Of a stretch of DNA of 64,000 nucleotides, positions 1 to 8,320 are shown in pieces; position 1 is the stretch's first letter; each line of letters opens with the position of its first letter. The notes beneath the pieces were generated by a model that ran no database searches, was not told where the DNA came from, and saw only the letters and a list, made by a program, of their open reading frames with translations. Both the position numbers and the translations under genes were made by a program. Source of the DNA: Bog-473 sp049513455 (lineage in GTDB: Bacteria > Actinomycetota > Acidimicrobiia > Acidimicrobiales > RAAP-2); NCBI GenBank assembly GCA_049513455.1, contig JBEKWB010000021.1, positions 6,946 to 70,945 of the forward strand, in the 5' to 3' direction.

Positions 1-142
1 GGGCCACCGATGCCTCTGCGCGCTCAGGCCCGGCCGGCTGGCGCGTCTGTCGCCTGCTGGGCAGCGTGCGTGCCGACCCCGGTGCCGACGTCGTCCGTCA
101 CTGTCCGGCGACCTCGCCGGGATCGCACGTGTGGCGCCACGA

Positions 143-292
143 CTATTCGACGACGACGACCGAGTCCTCGCCGTACGGGTTGGGCGCGTCGGAGCTGGCG
201 TGCCAGGCGTTCTCCCACGGTTGTCCGTCGATCAGGTAGCGGTAGCGGTACGAGTGGACTGGCTCCAGCCGGCATGGACCTGCCCGGCTCAT
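143..292 (-). pseudogene. C-terminal remnant of an isoamylase N-terminal (CBM48 / AMPK glycogen-binding-like) domain
   Basis: The minus-strand frame encodes about 37 residues with the characteristic end of the early-set glycogen-binding domain: YRYRYLIDGQPWEN, then NPYGEDSVVVVE. In this family the segment follows a GDFNDW-type strand, which I cannot find in any frame upstream, so the gene appears truncated or scrambled at its 5' side. Small stand-alone proteins of this kind (about 90-100 residues) are common in actinobacteria near starch and glycogen genes. The ATG at 292 is only the first in-frame start, not a confident one. A chance match is unlikely given the length of the conserved stretch, but no function should be assumed for the fragment. 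Confidence 0.5.
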
Positions 293-492
293 CCGAAAGG
301 AGCATATTGTGCGGGCTCCCAAGTGATCGCCTGGAGCGTCCTGACCGCACCCTGTCGCTCTCGGTCCCGGGACCGCTCGTCTCGATAATCGATGCCGGTC
401 CGGGCATGGCGGTGAGCAGGCGGCAAGTCGTGGGACCTTGGACCCTAGTGGGAACGTCGCCTCGATGCGAGGCTCCAAGACATGGTGGTGGC

Positions 493-942
493 ATGACGGA
501 CGTCAATGGATTCAGCGACTTCGCCACCGTCGGCGCGGTGATCCGCAGGCGACACTCCGAACGAACGGAAGTCGATCCCGGCCGTCGTCCCAGCGAGTCC
601 GATCTCCGGGCGATGCGTGAGGGCGCACCTTGGGCACCCACCGCGCACAACATGCACATCTTCGAGATCATCATCGTCGATGATGAAGCGACTCTTGCGG
701 CGATTCGACGGGTGCGCAGCGCCACGTCCCGGGAGTTTATCCGTGAGAACTACGCGCAGCCCTCGTTCGGTGAGGAGGAGCTGATCGAGAAGGGCACGGG
801 GTTCCTCGCCACGATGTTCCCGCCGTCGTGGCACCGCCCCGACGGCCAACCCGAGGAAGTTCTCCGGCAGTCGCAGCGCTTCACACGGCAAAACGCCTTC
901 GTGAATCACGGGGACGCAACAAGGAGTTCGGGGCCCCTATGA
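493..942 (+). CDS. Nitroreductase-family protein, C-terminally truncated
   Basis: This 149-residue product begins at ATG 493. Residues about 15-75 show the FMN-contacting N-terminal half of the nitroreductase fold: an RRRHSER motif followed by APWAPTAHNMHIFEIIIVD. A middle segment resembling the longer nitroreductases follows (GTGFLATMFPPSW). The last 15-20 residues look unrelated to the family and the frame ends where the next nitroreductase begins, so the C-terminal half with its dimer-swapped helices is missing (complete members are about 200-260 residues). The stop overlaps the next start as ATGA (939-942), suggesting translational coupling. It may be non-functional, or a half-domain supported by its neighbour. 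Confidence 0.65.
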   Translation: MTDVNGFSDFATVGAVIRRRHSERTEVDPGRRPSESDLRAMREGAPWAPTAHNMHIFEIIIVDDEATLAAIRRVRSATSREFIRENYAQPSFGEEELIEKGTGFLATMFPPSWHRPDGQPEEVLRQSQRFTRQNAFVNHGDATRSSGPL

Positions 943-1544
943 ACCCGGAGGCGATCCCGGTATCGGAGTTGTCGGTCCTCGACGCCATCGCGCAACGTCG
1001 TGCGGTGCGCAACTACCTCCCGGAGCCGGTGCCCAGGCCGGTGATCCAATACCTCATCGACCTGGCCATCTTGGCGCCGAGCGCGGTGAACCAGCAGCCC
1101 TGGGCATTCGCGGTCATCGACGACCGGTCGACCCTCGACCGCCTCGCCGAGGGCGCCAAGGAATTGCTGCTGGCAGAGCCGCCGGGACCGGAAGTCCTGG
1201 GATCGGGACTGCCGTCGCTGGCCCACCTGCGTGAAGCCGTTGCCGAACCCGGCTACGACCTCTTCCACGGCGCACCCACGCTCATCGTCATCTACGCCAC
1301 GGAGGTGCACGGAGTGCTGGACTGCTATTTGGCCGGCGAGAACCTCATGCTGGCAGCCTTGGCGCTCGGGCTTGGGACCTGTCCGATCGGGTTGTCCTTG
1401 CCGATCCTCCAACTGCCCGAGGTGAAGGCCGAGCTCGAAGTGGAGGAAGGGTGGATCGCAGCCCTGCCCATGGTGGTCGGCTACCCGGCAGGAGCCACGC
1501 CGGCCACGAAGCGTCGTCCGGCGCGCATCACCACTTGGCGCTGA
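939..1544 (+). CDS. Nitroreductase family protein (FMN-dependent NAD(P)H oxidoreductase)
   Basis: This 201-residue, full-length nitroreductase-fold protein has the phosphate-binding RRAVRNY near residue 25 and the APSAVNQQPWAFAVI motif near residue 50. It also has the later AGENLMLAALALGLGTCPIG block that shapes the FMN pocket and dimer interface. Family members reduce nitro-compounds, quinones or flavin-like substrates with FMN; the substrate cannot be read from the sequence. The start at 939 was chosen because it overlaps the stop of the upstream truncated paralogue and sits just before the conserved domain. Nothing downstream on the same strand continues the operon. Confidence 0.85.
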   Translation: MNPEAIPVSELSVLDAIAQRRAVRNYLPEPVPRPVIQYLIDLAILAPSAVNQQPWAFAVIDDRSTLDRLAEGAKELLLAEPPGPEVLGSGLPSLAHLREAVAEPGYDLFHGAPTLIVIYATEVHGVLDCYLAGENLMLAALALGLGTCPIGLSLPILQLPEVKAELEVEEGWIAALPMVVGYPAGATPATKRRPARITTWR

Positions 1545-1758
1545 CGGGAACACCTCGGGGTCCCGAAGACGCCGATCGGATCGACGCCCGGAACGTCGGT
1601 TGCCGAAGACCGTCGGTGATCGCCCGGGAATGGGTGTGGGCCTTTGGGGATGCCCTTGCTTCGGCAAGACTGGCCCCGGGTCGCCGGATGACCATCGTAT
1701 GCGGACACTCGGACACTGCTCAGAGCATTCGCCTGCGCAGTACCGATTGCCCTTCCGC

Positions 1759-2377
1759 TTACGGGTTTGCAGACAGCTGAGATACGAGCCACCTCCCGAC
1801 TCGAAGAGCGAACAGATCGGCAATCCAAACCACCATTGCCGCAATCAGAATCACCGAGGTCGTGACCAAGATGAGCGGCAAGTGCCCGGGTAGCGAGAGC
1901 AATGCCGACCACATCTTTTCCGGATGAAGCAGAGGATCCCAGGAATTGACGCGGTCGACCCTGCCAAGAAAGACCCCAACAGCAGTGCAGAAGGCAGCTA
2001 CGACGTCAACAGCTACGAGAAATCTCTTCTGCTTCCCGTCTCCTCATGTACCTGCGCAATAGTCCCAGACTCAGCACGTACGCCTGCAAACCGGCCAGGA
2101 TGTAACAGGCGTACAAAGGAAGCAACCCGAGCAGAACGACCTTCATCGACGAGGCTGCTCTCGCGTCCGCCGGAAGATGCACAAGGTCCGACATCACGTA
2201 GGGCGCGTTCGGCAAGAAGGCAACAAAGAGGGCAAAGCCCAGCCACCAGCCAACGGTGCGCCGGTTGCCGGCTCGAAACAAACTCGCTCCGATCGCCAGC
2301 GGCACGAAGGCGAGGATCAGATTCCACCCCACCCAGTGGACGTGGGAGGCAAAGAGCACCCATGCTTCGTGCATCAA
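1759..2377 (-). pseudogene. DUF1361 integral membrane protein, split by a frameshift near 2035
   Basis: The N-terminal frame (2377 to 2006) carries the DUF1361 signature: HWVGWNLILAFVPLAIG, then FLPNAPYVMSDLVHL, within hydrophobic helices. It ends in an unrelated EISRSC tail. Shifting by one base at about 2030-2045 restores a long hydrophobic continuation down to a TAA at 1759-1761. That part includes GVFLGRVDRVNSWDPL and two further membrane helices, which is how the family normally ends. The restored product would be about 205 residues, the usual family size. The function of DUF1361 is unknown. The frameshift could be a real lesion or a one-base sequence error; the 3' half shows no further damage, which favours error or recent decay. 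Confidence 0.8.
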
Positions 2378-3124
2378 AAAACTCTCCGTTTCAAGGGAAA
2401 GACAGGCCTCTGGCGATTGCCCTCATTCGGCGGACTCCGCATTCAAGAGGCCCAGGATAGGCGGCTTTTGTCAGCAATGTGGGCGCGGTGAAGCTCGGAT
2501 CGTCTACCGGTGTATTCATGCTGAAAACGCTTTGTGAGCTGCGCTGCCTGCCTCGTTGGTTCGTCGGATTCATGGGTGCCGCGGTGCAGCCGCGCGAAAT
2601 ACACGTCGACCCGCCCCAGGAGACGTCTCGACCTAGGTGCGTACTACTCAGGTCGTTACTATCAAGTCGTACTGGTTTTCCGACTTTTTGATGACACGCC
2701 GCGCAGCTTCATGTCCGTCTTCCACACTCACACGGCGTTCCGTCACTGGGACGGCCCGCCGGCTGGAAGTCGGGGGGCGGACCCCGCTCGCGAAAGGTAG
2801 CAATTTCGGCCATGGAACCGCGAAGGCGTGTCACGAGGCCGGCGTTCGGTGGCAGGGTCACGAGTCATGTGGCTCGCGCATTTTGGGGCACCCATCGGAC
2901 GACAGATCCGTAGGGCTGGCGCTTCCGCAGGGTGTTCGGGCGGACAATCCGACGGAACCATTCCAACCGCTAGCGCTGAGCAAGCAGTCGGCCGTCAGAG
3001 CTCTGAAAAGTGTGTCCGTGACCCGGCCTTTCTGGGCACCCTGGGCCGCCCGCTGCAACCGGCCGATTGCGCCAGGAAGTTCTCAACAGCGGATGGCTGT
3101 CACCGCATCGGAGCAGCTGCCCAG
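2378..3124. other. Intergenic stretch without a recognisable gene
   Basis: About 750 bases lie between the DUF1361 locus and the end of the ABC exporter operon. Open frames here are short, lack family features and show no ribosome-binding sites. I see no tRNA, terminator-grade hairpin or repeat. It probably contains the promoter of the DUF1361 gene and decayed sequence. Confidence 0.5.
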
Positions 3125-3937
3125 TTACGCCTCCGCCTTACGGTAGAGGTTCAGCGAGACGAAGAAGAAGACCACGAAGATGCCCAGACACCAGACGATT
3201 GCCTGCCACAGATCCGGGGAAAGCCGCCCGCCCTCAAACAGTGCCCGCACCGAGTTGATGACGACGCTGGCCGGCTGGTTGCGGGCGAAGGGCTGGAGCC
3301 AACCGGGCATCGTGGCCACGGGCACGACGGCGGAGCTGGCGAAGAAGAGGATGAACATCGGAAGCATGGCGGTGATCTGGGCCGTCTGCGGATCCTTGAC
3401 CGCCAGGCCCACTGCCGCATAGACCCAGATGAACGCGTAGCCGAACAGGATGATCAACCCGATGCCGGCGAGGCATGCGCCCAGGGTGTTGTTAAAGCGG
3501 AATCCGACGAGGAGCCCGAGGGCGATGATGAAGAACAGCGCCACAACACTTCGGCAGAGGTCGGCGAGCGTGCGACCCGCCAGGAATGCTGATCGGGCCA
3601 TTGGCAGGCTGCGGAACCGGTCCATCATGCCTGTCTGGAGGTCCTGGGCAAGGGCGAGCGAGGTGGTCATTCCGCCAATGAGCACCGCTTCGAGGAAGAT
3701 GGCGGGCACGACGTAGTCCACGTAATCGATGCCCGGGATGTGGATGGCTCCCCCGAGCACGTAGCGGAACAGGAGGAGAATGATCGCCGGCTGCGCGATC
3801 GACATTGCCAGCAGCTGCGGTGTGCGGATGATGCGGAGCAGGTTCCGCTTGGTCATCCCCATGAAGTCCCGAAGCGCCAAGCCTGGGGTCATGGAGGCGG
3901 TCTCGGCACTGAGTCGCTGCACGGCGAGATCACTCAT
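3125..3937 (-). CDS. ABC-2 type exporter permease (DrrB-like)
   Basis: This 270-residue polytopic membrane protein of the ABC-2 family has about six hydrophobic segments. The LAQDLQTGMMDRFRSLPMARSAFLAGR block is the cytoplasmic coupling motif of DrrB-type permeases, and the C-terminal NQPASVVINSVRALFEGG is also typical. DrrB homologues pair with a DrrA ATPase to export drugs, lipids or polyketides. The ATG at 3937 lies 8 bases inside the ATPase gene, so the two are almost certainly co-translated. The exported substrate cannot be inferred. Confidence 0.9.
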   Translation of the reverse strand: MSDLAVQRLSAETASMTPGLALRDFMGMTKRNLLRIIRTPQLLAMSIAQPAIILLLFRYVLGGAIHIPGIDYVDYVVPAIFLEAVLIGGMTTSLALAQDLQTGMMDRFRSLPMARSAFLAGRTLADLCRSVVALFFIIALGLLVGFRFNNTLGACLAGIGLIILFGYAFIWVYAAVGLAVKDPQTAQITAMLPMFILFFASSAVVPVATMPGWLQPFARNQPASVVINSVRALFEGGRLSPDLWQAIVWCLGIFVVFFFVSLNLYRKAEA

Positions 3938-5006
3938 TGCTTCCACCTCCGCCTTCCCCGGAATCCGCGCGCCCGTCGGATGTCGTCGGGTGCCCGGTGA
4001 GCGACAGGAACACGTCGTCGAGCGAGGGCCGCCGGATCCCGAGATCATCGAGGGCGATGCCCCCGTCGTCGAGCGCCCGACCGGCTGCGATGAGTACCTT
4101 CGCACTGCCCTTAACCGGGAGGCTGACCTCCTTGAGGTCGGCATTGAGGCGGGGAGGCGTGCTGCCGAACGGGGCCACAAGTGTGGCGGCCCGCTCGAGA
4201 TCGGCCGGGTCGGCGACCCTGATTTCGAGGACGTCACCCCCGAGTTGATCCTTTAGCTCATCCGCCGTTCCTTGGGCGACGACGCGACCGGTGTCGAGCA
4301 CGATGATCCGGTCCGCCAGGTGCTCCGCTTCCTCCATGTACTGCGTTGTGAGTAGGACGGTGGTGCCCTCGCCGACGAGTTCTCCGATGAACTGCCACAG
4401 ATCGTTCCTCGTTCGGGGATCGAGTCCAGTCGTCGGCTCATCGAGGAACAGGATCGGCGGTCGCCCGATCAGGCTGGCTGCCAGGTCGAGGCGCCGACGC
4501 ATGCCGCCCGAGTAGGTCTTGACCGGCTTGTCACCGGCGTCCGTGAGCAGCATCCGCTCCAGCGCATCCTGGGCCCGGCGCCGGTACTCGGCCCGCTCGA
4601 GGTGGTACAGGAGGCCGACGAGCTCAAGGTTCTCTCGCCCGGTCAACAGCTCGTCGACCGAGGCGAACTGGCCGGCGAGCCCGATGAGGGACCGGATCGC
4701 CGTGGCGTCCCGCTCGACGTCGAGACCGGCGATCCTGGCCTGTCCCGCGTCGGGTGTGAGCAATGTGGTCAGGATCCGGATGAGTGTGGTCTTGCCTGCG
4801 CCGTTGGGCCCGAGCAGCGCAAGCACACGTCCCGGTTCGACGGACAGCGAGACGTTGTCGAGAGCCAGGGTCGAGCCGAAGTGCTTCGTGACCCTCTCAA
4901 CCTCGACAGCGGCGCTCCAGTCGTTTACCGGGCGAATTGCCCGATCGGGCGCAGCGTGGTGTCCGGGCCTGCCGGTTTCATCCGTTGGAATCGTGATGAC
5001 CACCAC
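3930..5006 (-). CDS. ABC exporter ATP-binding protein (DrrA-like)
   Basis: The product is a single nucleotide-binding domain with Walker A GPNGAGKTT, signature YSGGMRRRLD, Walker B ILFLDEPTTGLDP and the H-loop region TTQYMEEAE. The C-terminal extension typical of daunorubicin-resistance ATPases follows (DVLEIRVADPADL, then RRPSLDDVFLSLTG). It energises the permease encoded immediately downstream. I placed the start at GTG 5006, just after an AGGCAGG-like site and about 30 residues before the conserved VERVTKHFG. An in-frame ATG at 5081 is an alternative. The length is then 358 residues, slightly over the usual 310-340. Confidence 0.88.
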   Translation of the reverse strand: MVVITIPTDETGRPGHHAAPDRAIRPVNDWSAAVEVERVTKHFGSTLALDNVSLSVEPGRVLALLGPNGAGKTTLIRILTTLLTPDAGQARIAGLDVERDATAIRSLIGLAGQFASVDELLTGRENLELVGLLYHLERAEYRRRAQDALERMLLTDAGDKPVKTYSGGMRRRLDLAASLIGRPPILFLDEPTTGLDPRTRNDLWQFIGELVGEGTTVLLTTQYMEEAEHLADRIIVLDTGRVVAQGTADELKDQLGGDVLEIRVADPADLERAATLVAPFGSTPPRLNADLKEVSLPVKGSAKVLIAAGRALDDGGIALDDLGIRRPSLDDVFLSLTGHPTTSDGRADSGEGGGGSNE

Positions 5007-5126
5007 CCACCTGCCTCTTCGAGATCGTGCGCGCGTAGGAGAACTGATTTTCCATCGTGCAGCATCAGAGCTCCCTGACATAGGGTAGAACGTCCCGACC
5101 GGACCCCTTCGGGGACCATCCAGAAG

Positions 5127-5196
5127 GGGCCGACTATGGGCGGGGTGAACGGTTGTAAGCAGGTCAGGGCCTCGGGTGGTCCTCGGGCTGGCCGAT
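5127..5196. repeat. Copy 1 of a diverged 70-bp intergenic direct repeat
   Basis: The stretch starting GGGCCGACTATGGGC and ending GGGCTGGCCGAT recurs in the same orientation at 6104-6171 with about four fifths of bases identical and two single-base gaps, judged by eye. The copies bracket the methyltransferase gene. Neither has a long inverted repeat, so they do not look like IS ends. They may be a duplicated regulatory or untranslated segment. Confidence 0.6.
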
Positions 5197-5329
5197 TGGG
5201 GCATTTAGCGCACTCCGTAGCCGAGTGATCGTTTGGGGTGGGGTGGCAAGCTAACTCCCGTGACCCTCTACGCAACATGCCGTAGCACGACATCACCACG
5301 CCGTACCCGGACCACGTGCCAAGTACGGC

Positions 5330-6031
5330 GTGGACGGCGGCGTCATCCCATTTCTGGTGTACGGAGCGGCGCTGACCACACTGACGCTGGCCTTCGTGCA
5401 GCAGCGTCACCGCCGAAGCAATCTTGCGACGCTCGCCGCGTCGGCGGCCGTGGCAATCACGGGCTCCGCTGGGAGCTACTTCTACTCCACTGGACCGGGG
5501 AAGCGATCGATCTGGACGGAGATCCTCGACGCGCTCGCTCTCCGCGGCGATGAGCAGGTGCTCGATATCGGTTGTGGCCGAGGTGCGGTCCTCATGCTCG
5601 CCGCGCACAGGGTCCCTTTGGGCAAGGCGGTCGGAGTCGACGTCTGGCGCCAGCGCGATCAGACCGGCAGCAGGCGAATAACCGAGCGCAATGCAGTGGT
5701 GGAGGGCGTGCGTGACCGGGTCGAGGTGCTCGATGGCGACGCTCGCGAGCTGCCGTTTCCGGACGGCTCCTTCGATCTCGTGGTCAGCAATCTGACCCTG
5801 CACAACATTCGTGATGCCGATGAACGCAAGGTGGCACTGCGAGAGGCCGTAAGAGTTCTGCGTCCCGGCGGCCGGCTCCGCATCGTCGACCTCGACTCCC
5901 GGACGTATGTCGAACCCCTTCAGGATGCGGGGTGCCTCGACGTAGAGGTTCACCGACTCGACTGGCGGACATGGTGCGGGGTACCGGGCCATCACCTGGA
6001 CCTGGTGGAGGCGCGGGTTTCGGTGAGTTGA
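5330..6031 (+). CDS. Membrane-anchored class I SAM-dependent methyltransferase
   Basis: This roughly 233-residue protein has a hydrophobic N-terminal segment (IPFLVYGAALTTLTLAF and a second helix), then a Rossmann-type methyltransferase domain. Motif I is VLDIGCGRGAVLM, the acidic motif is VGVDVW, motif II is GDARELPFPDGSFDLVVSN and motif III is RVLRPGGRLRIVDLD. The substrate is unknown. GTG 5330 is the first start in this frame. Bases 5285-5325 encode a plausible N-terminal extension (TTPYPDHVP) in another frame, hinting at a lost base near 5320. A diverged repeat lies on each side of the gene. Confidence 0.8.
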   Translation: MDGGVIPFLVYGAALTTLTLAFVQQRHRRSNLATLAASAAVAITGSAGSYFYSTGPGKRSIWTEILDALALRGDEQVLDIGCGRGAVLMLAAHRVPLGKAVGVDVWRQRDQTGSRRITERNAVVEGVRDRVEVLDGDARELPFPDGSFDLVVSNLTLHNIRDADERKVALREAVRVLRPGGRLRIVDLDSRTYVEPLQDAGCLDVEVHRLDWRTWCGVPGHHLDLVEARVSVS

Positions 6032-6103
6032 CATGTTGCCGCGTGGGGCGGTCTTCCGCCCGACCTTGAGCAGATCCCTGGTGCCGTGGTGGGTGCCCGA
6101 ATC

Positions 6104-6171
6104 GGGCCGACTACGGGCGAATGAACAGTTGCAAGCAGGTAAGTCTTCGAGTGGTCCTTGGGTCAGCCGAT
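6104..6171. repeat. Copy 2 of the diverged 70-bp intergenic direct repeat
   Basis: Partner of 5127-5196: the blocks GGGCCGACTACGGGC, GCAAGCAGGT and GTGGTCCTTGGGT match copy 1 in order and orientation. It sits between the end of the methyltransferase gene and the convergent TetR gene, in 3' untranslated space. Confidence 0.6.
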
Positions 6172-6199
6172 CTGGACAGTGTGGGACCGATGCGAGCGA

Positions 6200-6808
6200 T
6201 CACCCCTGAACCAGAGGAAGAAAGACGTCGTCGACGATCTCGGCGATGGCACGCTTCGATGGGGGAGTGCGCGTGTGGAGCAGCTCGTGGCGGAACAAGT
6301 CGGTGGGAAGCGTGGCGACCCTCGGGCTGATGCCGTGTCGAACCTCGCCTCTTTCTTCAGCGCGTTTCAGGATCGTCGCCATGACTCCGGCGCCGATGTG
6401 GAGCATCTGGTCTTGGACCCGTGAGAACCGCTCGGCGTCGGCGATGTAATCGCCCAAGATTCCATAGACGGTCTCGGGACCGACCTCGGTCAGACGGGAG
6501 GACATGCGGGTGAGCAGGGCGAGCACGTCGCCACGGAGGCTGCCGGTGTCCGGAACGTCGCCAGAGAGAATGGGTCGGTGGCGACGCATGGCTTCGATGA
6601 CCAGTTCGGGGCGGCTGCGCCACCGGCGGTAGAGGACGGCGCGGCTGGTGCCGGCTCGACCCGCCACCGCCTCCATCGTCAAATTGGCGTAGCCGACCGC
6701 CTGGAGCTCCTCCCAGGCGGCGTCGAGGAGCGCCTCCTCGAGCAAAGTGCCGCGCCGACGGGTCTTCCCGCCACTGTGACGCCGCGGATCTGCTGACGCT
6801 TTTGGCAA
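6200..6808 (-). CDS. TetR/AcrR family transcriptional regulator
   Basis: This 202-residue regulator has an N-terminal TetR helix-turn-helix: LLDAAWEELQAVGYANLTMEAVAGRAG followed by the recognition helix TSRAVLYRRWRSRPELV. The C-terminal ligand-binding domain is helical and not diagnostic. Such proteins repress neighbouring or their own genes and are released by small ligands. The ATG at 6808 follows a GGAGAAGG site about 6 bases upstream. No obvious target operon lies next to it: upstream is a dead IS630 copy. The regulated gene is therefore unknown. Confidence 0.9.
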   Translation of the reverse strand: MPKASADPRRHSGGKTRRRGTLLEEALLDAAWEELQAVGYANLTMEAVAGRAGTSRAVLYRRWRSRPELVIEAMRRHRPILSGDVPDTGSLRGDVLALLTRMSSRLTEVGPETVYGILGDYIADAERFSRVQDQMLHIGAGVMATILKRAEERGEVRHGISPRVATLPTDLFRHELLHTRTPPSKRAIAEIVDDVFLPLVQG

Positions 6809-6868
6809 GCCTTCTCCTTTAGAGACTCTTGTATCTTATCGTCAGTTCTGATTGGATACGGGTGTCTC

Positions 6869-7110
6869 TTATGTCGACGCCGGAATCGCCGCCACCCGTC
6901 TCCGCCGCGCCCCGGGACGGGGCTCGTCATGCAGCCCATCGAGTCGCTCGGCGACGAATCTTGCAAGTTCGTCTTTCCATCCGCGCAGGCCAACACAATC
7001 CGACATCGAAGTGCCAATGCTTGAGCGCTCTTCGGTCGCCGGGCCCAGCGCTCCAGCGTTGCGCGTTCCTCCTCAGTCAGCTCGAGGGGCTTGAGATATG
7101 AAACTGACAT
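6869..7110 (-). pseudogene. IS630-family transposase remnant with internal deletion
   Basis: The frame from ATG 7110 gives the classic IS630 N-terminus: LELTEEERATLERWARRPKSAQ, then LRCRIVLACADGKTN. Directly after this, in another frame, comes FVAERLDGLHDEPRPG, which in intact elements follows the second helix-turn-helix. The HTH between them (about 25 residues) and the entire DDE catalytic domain downstream are gone. The frame ends at TAA 6869-6871. It is a non-functional relic showing past IS activity here, next to a group II intron that is itself damaged. Confidence 0.8.
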
Positions 7111-7301
7111 TGCGCCTCCTATCGTCGTTTACAACGACAAGAACGCGCGAATGGGAAAGGAAATTCCTAGCTGACCACTTATTTCTGACTCACGTCACTA
7201 GTGAGGTCGTAAAGGGGAAAACGGCGTAGGTCGGCAACGTTCAACTCAAGCGTCCCCTCGAGGGTCGGGTAGCCGGGGGGAATTGCACCCCCCGGCTCCC
7301 A

Positions 7302-7337
7302 CAGATCCCGGCGTGACAGTCTCCCGTCACCGGGCTC
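7302..7337 (-). ncRNA. Group II intron domain V (catalytic hairpin)
   Basis: Read on the minus strand, GAGCCCGGTGACGG, loop GAGA, then CTGTCACGCCGGGATC folds into the roughly 34-nt domain V. It has the AGC triad near the base of the stem, a two-base bulge on the 3' side and a GNRA tetraloop. This is the most conserved element of group II ribozymes. Its intactness contrasts with the deleted maturase, so the RNA may still be catalytic if a maturase is supplied from elsewhere. Confidence 0.7.
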
Positions 7338-7355
7338 TTCTCATCCGTCAGTCGG

Positions 7356-7614
7356 TCAATAGGCACGGACCCACTTCCATTGGGCGAACAGCCCGGGCTG
7401 TCGATATCTCGACAGCCCGGACCGGGGGCGGAAAGAACGACCCCGAGCTCATGCGGTTCCAGATCGTGAACAGATTGTTCTTCAGATCGGACTCGAACTC
7501 GTCCAGGGTCTCCTCGTCCACTCCCGGGGCACCTTCGTTGGCCGCAACCCGTCTGTACGCCTCCCACACCATCTGCTTGGGAATGTCGAACGGCTTGACT
7601 TGCGACGTTGGCAT
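7356..7614 (-). pseudogene. Group II intron reverse transcriptase/maturase, gutted (N- and extreme C-terminus only)
   Basis: From ATG 7614, behind a GGAGGAAGAGG ribosome-binding site, the frame encodes the N-terminal leader of intron-encoded reverse transcriptases: KPFDIPKQMVWEAYRRV, then NEGAPGVD and NRMSSGSFFPPPVRAVEI. After about 65-70 residues the RT, X and endonuclease domains are absent. A few bases later, in another frame, AQWKWVRAY and a TGA stop (7358-7356) look like the extreme C-terminus of the same protein, so about 350 or more residues were removed. An 11-bp-armed palindrome (7394-7419) sits at the deletion junction. Intact family members are about 420-600 residues. Confidence 0.75.
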
Positions 7615-8320
7615 GTTTCCTCTCTTCCTCCTGGGGAAAGCCCCAGTTGATCGATTCCACATTCCGGATGAGCCAGCCCCTTGGCTCCGCCCCCACCTCC
7701 AGATAGCAGGGACTTCACAGCTACTGCGGGCTGGTCCGCCGGCGAACGTCGCCTCGGTACTCAGTGCCTACGGTTTCTGCCTCGGCACGCTCCCTGTCGG
7801 GGCCGGGTGGCTGTACGAGCCCAAGTGAACGGTCCACGGTATCGACGCTCGCCTTCTCACGTTCCGTGCAAGAGCAGCAGTCCAGGCTCACGCCGCCTTC
7901 ACGCCGGGTGCCGCCTGGCCAGTCGGCGGGCATCCGCCAGGCTTGTCCCAGGGGAATATGTAGGCCCCCTGGTTTTGGCACCGTCTAACCCATTTCGACG
8001 CTTCAACAACGACGCCCGAGCGGGTCACCCCGACCAGGCGCTCCTGGCACGTCTTCCTGGACCCCACCTGACGCATTTTGTGCGCCTTTTCCCTGACGCT
8101 CACCACGACGGTCTTCAGCCAACGCAGCTCAGGGTGGTTTAGCGCCTGCCCCCGCAGGCCGGCGCTGGAGGGCCGTTCCTCCATCTCTCGCACAGCATCA
8201 CCTTCAGAAGTTTCCTACATAGCTCCTCCTTCGGTGTTCGTGACGCACACATATGGGGGTACTGTCGAGATTCGTTCTGCTCCGGCAAGTCTGCTCGCAC
8301 CGTTGAGGGATGATGTACCC

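Larger units (their letters stand above)
7264..8193 (-). mobile_element. Group II intron with almost completely deleted maturase ORF
   Basis: The intron runs on the minus strand from a GUGCG-type 5' end at 8193 to a predicted 3' end ...CCCGAC at 7264 (about 930 nt). Near the 3' end is a domain V-like hairpin (7337-7302): GAGCCCGG, then a GAGA tetraloop-capped stem, a CG bulge and the closing CCGGGAUC. A GC-rich domain VI hairpin with a candidate branch A at 7270 follows. Upstream of the maturase start, AUCAACUGGGGCUUUCCCC is the usual domain IV entry. The maturase gene inside is reduced to a short N-terminal piece. Boundaries are by consensus only; the 5' end is less certain than the 3' end. 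Confidence 0.7.

Noticed and set aside
10..492. N-terminal extension of the first nitroreductase frame back to base 10
   Set aside because: The extension is Arg/Pro/Ser-rich with no homology, and overlaps the CBM48-like remnant on the other strand. The ATG at 493 directly precedes the conserved domain.
2391..2573. Short minus-strand frame in the 2.4-3.1 kb gap
   Set aside because: No ribosome-binding site, no conserved pattern, and composition indistinguishable from non-coding sequence.
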